DNA of 6,300 nucleotides, taken from Desulfobacteraceae bacterium (GTDB lineage Bacteria; Desulfobacterota; Desulfobacteria; Desulfobacterales; Desulfosalsimonadaceae). Positions within the stretch are counted from its first letter, which is position 1, and every line of letters starts with the position of its first letter. Shown piece after piece: positions 5,626 to 6,300 of the stretch. The stretch is taken from the NCBI GenBank assembly GCA_011389605.1, contig JAABTZ010000200.1, forward strand, positions 1 through 6,300. Direction: 5' to 3'. Both the position numbers and the translations under genes were made by a program. The notes beneath the pieces are model-generated. The model did no database searches. It was not told where the DNA came from and saw nothing but the letters and a program-made list of their open reading frames with translations.

Positions 5626-6249
5626 TCATTTTCGGGCCGTTACAATGGCCTTGATCTCAGACAGACGCTTAATATGATAATCGGCTTCAAGCCCGGGATT
5701 GCCAAATGCGGCAAACACCACCCGGGATTTGCTGGCGGCATCCTGGTCCAGCTCTGAATCCCCGATATAAAGAATTTCCTGCGGGTCTGCGTGAAAAAAC
5801 TCAGATATGCGAAATAATTGCTCAGGATGCGGCTTGGGGTTTTTAACATCCAGAGCCGTTACCACAATGTCAAAGCAGCCTTCCAGGCCGTGCTCCTCGA
5901 GCACCCGGTCCATGGTATCGGAACGGTTGGTGGCCACAGCGGTCTTCATCCCCCTGCGGCACCAGCCAAGCACCTCCACTAAATCCGGCTCCATTTTCAT
6001 ATACCGTATATATGGGCCGTAACCTCTTTTTTTCCTGAAATCCCGGGCCCGGCCATATTCCTTTTCATCGGGAAAAAGACGGGCCAGGGCCTGGTCTACT
6101 GTATGCATCTGGCAGTAGGCAAACTGGACATCGGTGATGGGAGGTTTCCGGAAATGCGCAAGAATATCGTTGTAATAGGCGCGGTTGGCAGCTTCCGTGT
6201 CAAACATCACCCCGTCACAATCAAATGCCACTACCTTAAACGCAGTCAT
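5626..6249 (-). CDS. HAD-superfamily phosphatase, phosphoglycolate phosphatase-like
   Basis: This is a 207-residue cytoplasmic haloacid dehalogenase-type hydrolase that most likely dephosphorylates a small phosphometabolite through an aspartyl-phosphate intermediate. All four motifs are visible: motif I FDCDGVMFDT with nucleophile D10 and acid/base D12; motif II T107 in VATNRS; motif III K139 in NPKPHPE; motif IV GDSELDQDAA with D164 and D168. The stretch between motifs I and II (~16-95) is a short helical C1-type cap, which sets the substrate. The layout fits the Gph/PpaX/beta-phosphoglucomutase branch, but the cap does not let me name the substrate. The start is ATG at 6249 with AGGAG 5 nt upstream. 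It is followed 37 bp later by polA and is probably the first or an internal gene of that transcript; only 51 bp upstream are visible. Phosphoglycolate arises from 3'-phosphoglycolate DNA ends, so a link to repair is possible but speculative. Confidence 0.88.
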   Translation of the reverse strand: MTAFKVVAFDCDGVMFDTEAANRAYYNDILAHFRKPPITDVQFAYCQMHTVDQALARLFPDEKEYGRARDFRKKRGYGPYIRYMKMEPDLVEVLGWCRRGMKTAVATNRSDTMDRVLEEHGLEGCFDIVVTALDVKNPKPHPEQLFRISEFFHADPQEILYIGDSELDQDAASKSRVVFAAFGNPGLEADYHIKRLSEIKAIVTARK

Positions 6250-6254
6250 TTTTA

Positions 6255-6259
6255 CTCCT
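6255..6259 (-). promoter_or_regulatory. Ribosome binding site of the HAD phosphatase
   Basis: On the minus strand AGGAG lies 5 nt before the ATG at 6249 (TTTAGGAGTAAAAATG). It is a strong match and fixes the start. The remaining bases to 6300 show no convincing promoter. Confidence 0.65.
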
Positions 6260-6300
6260 AAACTGAGCGATTTTCAAGTTTGCCGCAGATACAAGGAAGA

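Overview
This 6.3 kb window looks like an ordinary chromosomal segment of a mid-GC Gram-negative bacterium. I infer a member of the Desulfobacterota (Desulfobacterales-like). The grounds are interspersed palindromic elements ending in CGTAAAAAGTC / GACTTTTTACG, a methionine aminopeptidase carrying an N-terminal SEC-C zinc motif, and a small MucR-N-terminus-like protein. This rests on recall of such genomes, not on a search, so the lineage is a moderate-confidence inference.

Layout, left to right. Positions 1-187 hold the 3' end of a plus-strand RluA-family pseudouridine synthase whose catalytic part lies outside the window. A convergent gap (188-346) is mostly filled by an AT-rich element bounded by an exact 14-bp inverted repeat. 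Two minus-strand genes follow in transcription order map -> amidohydrolase: a complete type I methionine aminopeptidase (1344-2228) and a metal-dependent amidohydrolase_2-family protein (347-1285, or from an upstream TTG at 1372). A plausible sigma70 promoter precedes map at about 2272-2301.

The 487-bp intergenic region 2229-2715 is rich in structure. It holds a 126-bp near-complete palindrome (2338-2463), an extra copy of its terminal motif forming its own inverted repeat (2472-2502), and an unrelated 96-bp long hairpin (2558-2653). A 58-residue plus-strand gene (2716-2892) follows, which I read as a MucR N-terminal-like small protein. It converges, 14 bp apart, on the 3' end of polA.

The right half is a minus-strand pair: a HAD-superfamily phosphatase (5626-6249), then full-length DNA polymerase I (2907-5588) 37 bp downstream. 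The polymerase has all three domains, with proofreading residues intact. The pair is likely co-transcribed.

Functionally the genes are housekeeping: DNA repair and replication (polA), N-terminal methionine removal (map), RNA modification (rluA-like), and two hydrolases of unassigned substrate. I see no defence system, CRISPR array, insertion sequence with transposase, tRNA or rRNA. The parts most worth a second look are the non-coding palindromic elements and the small MucR-like gene next to them.
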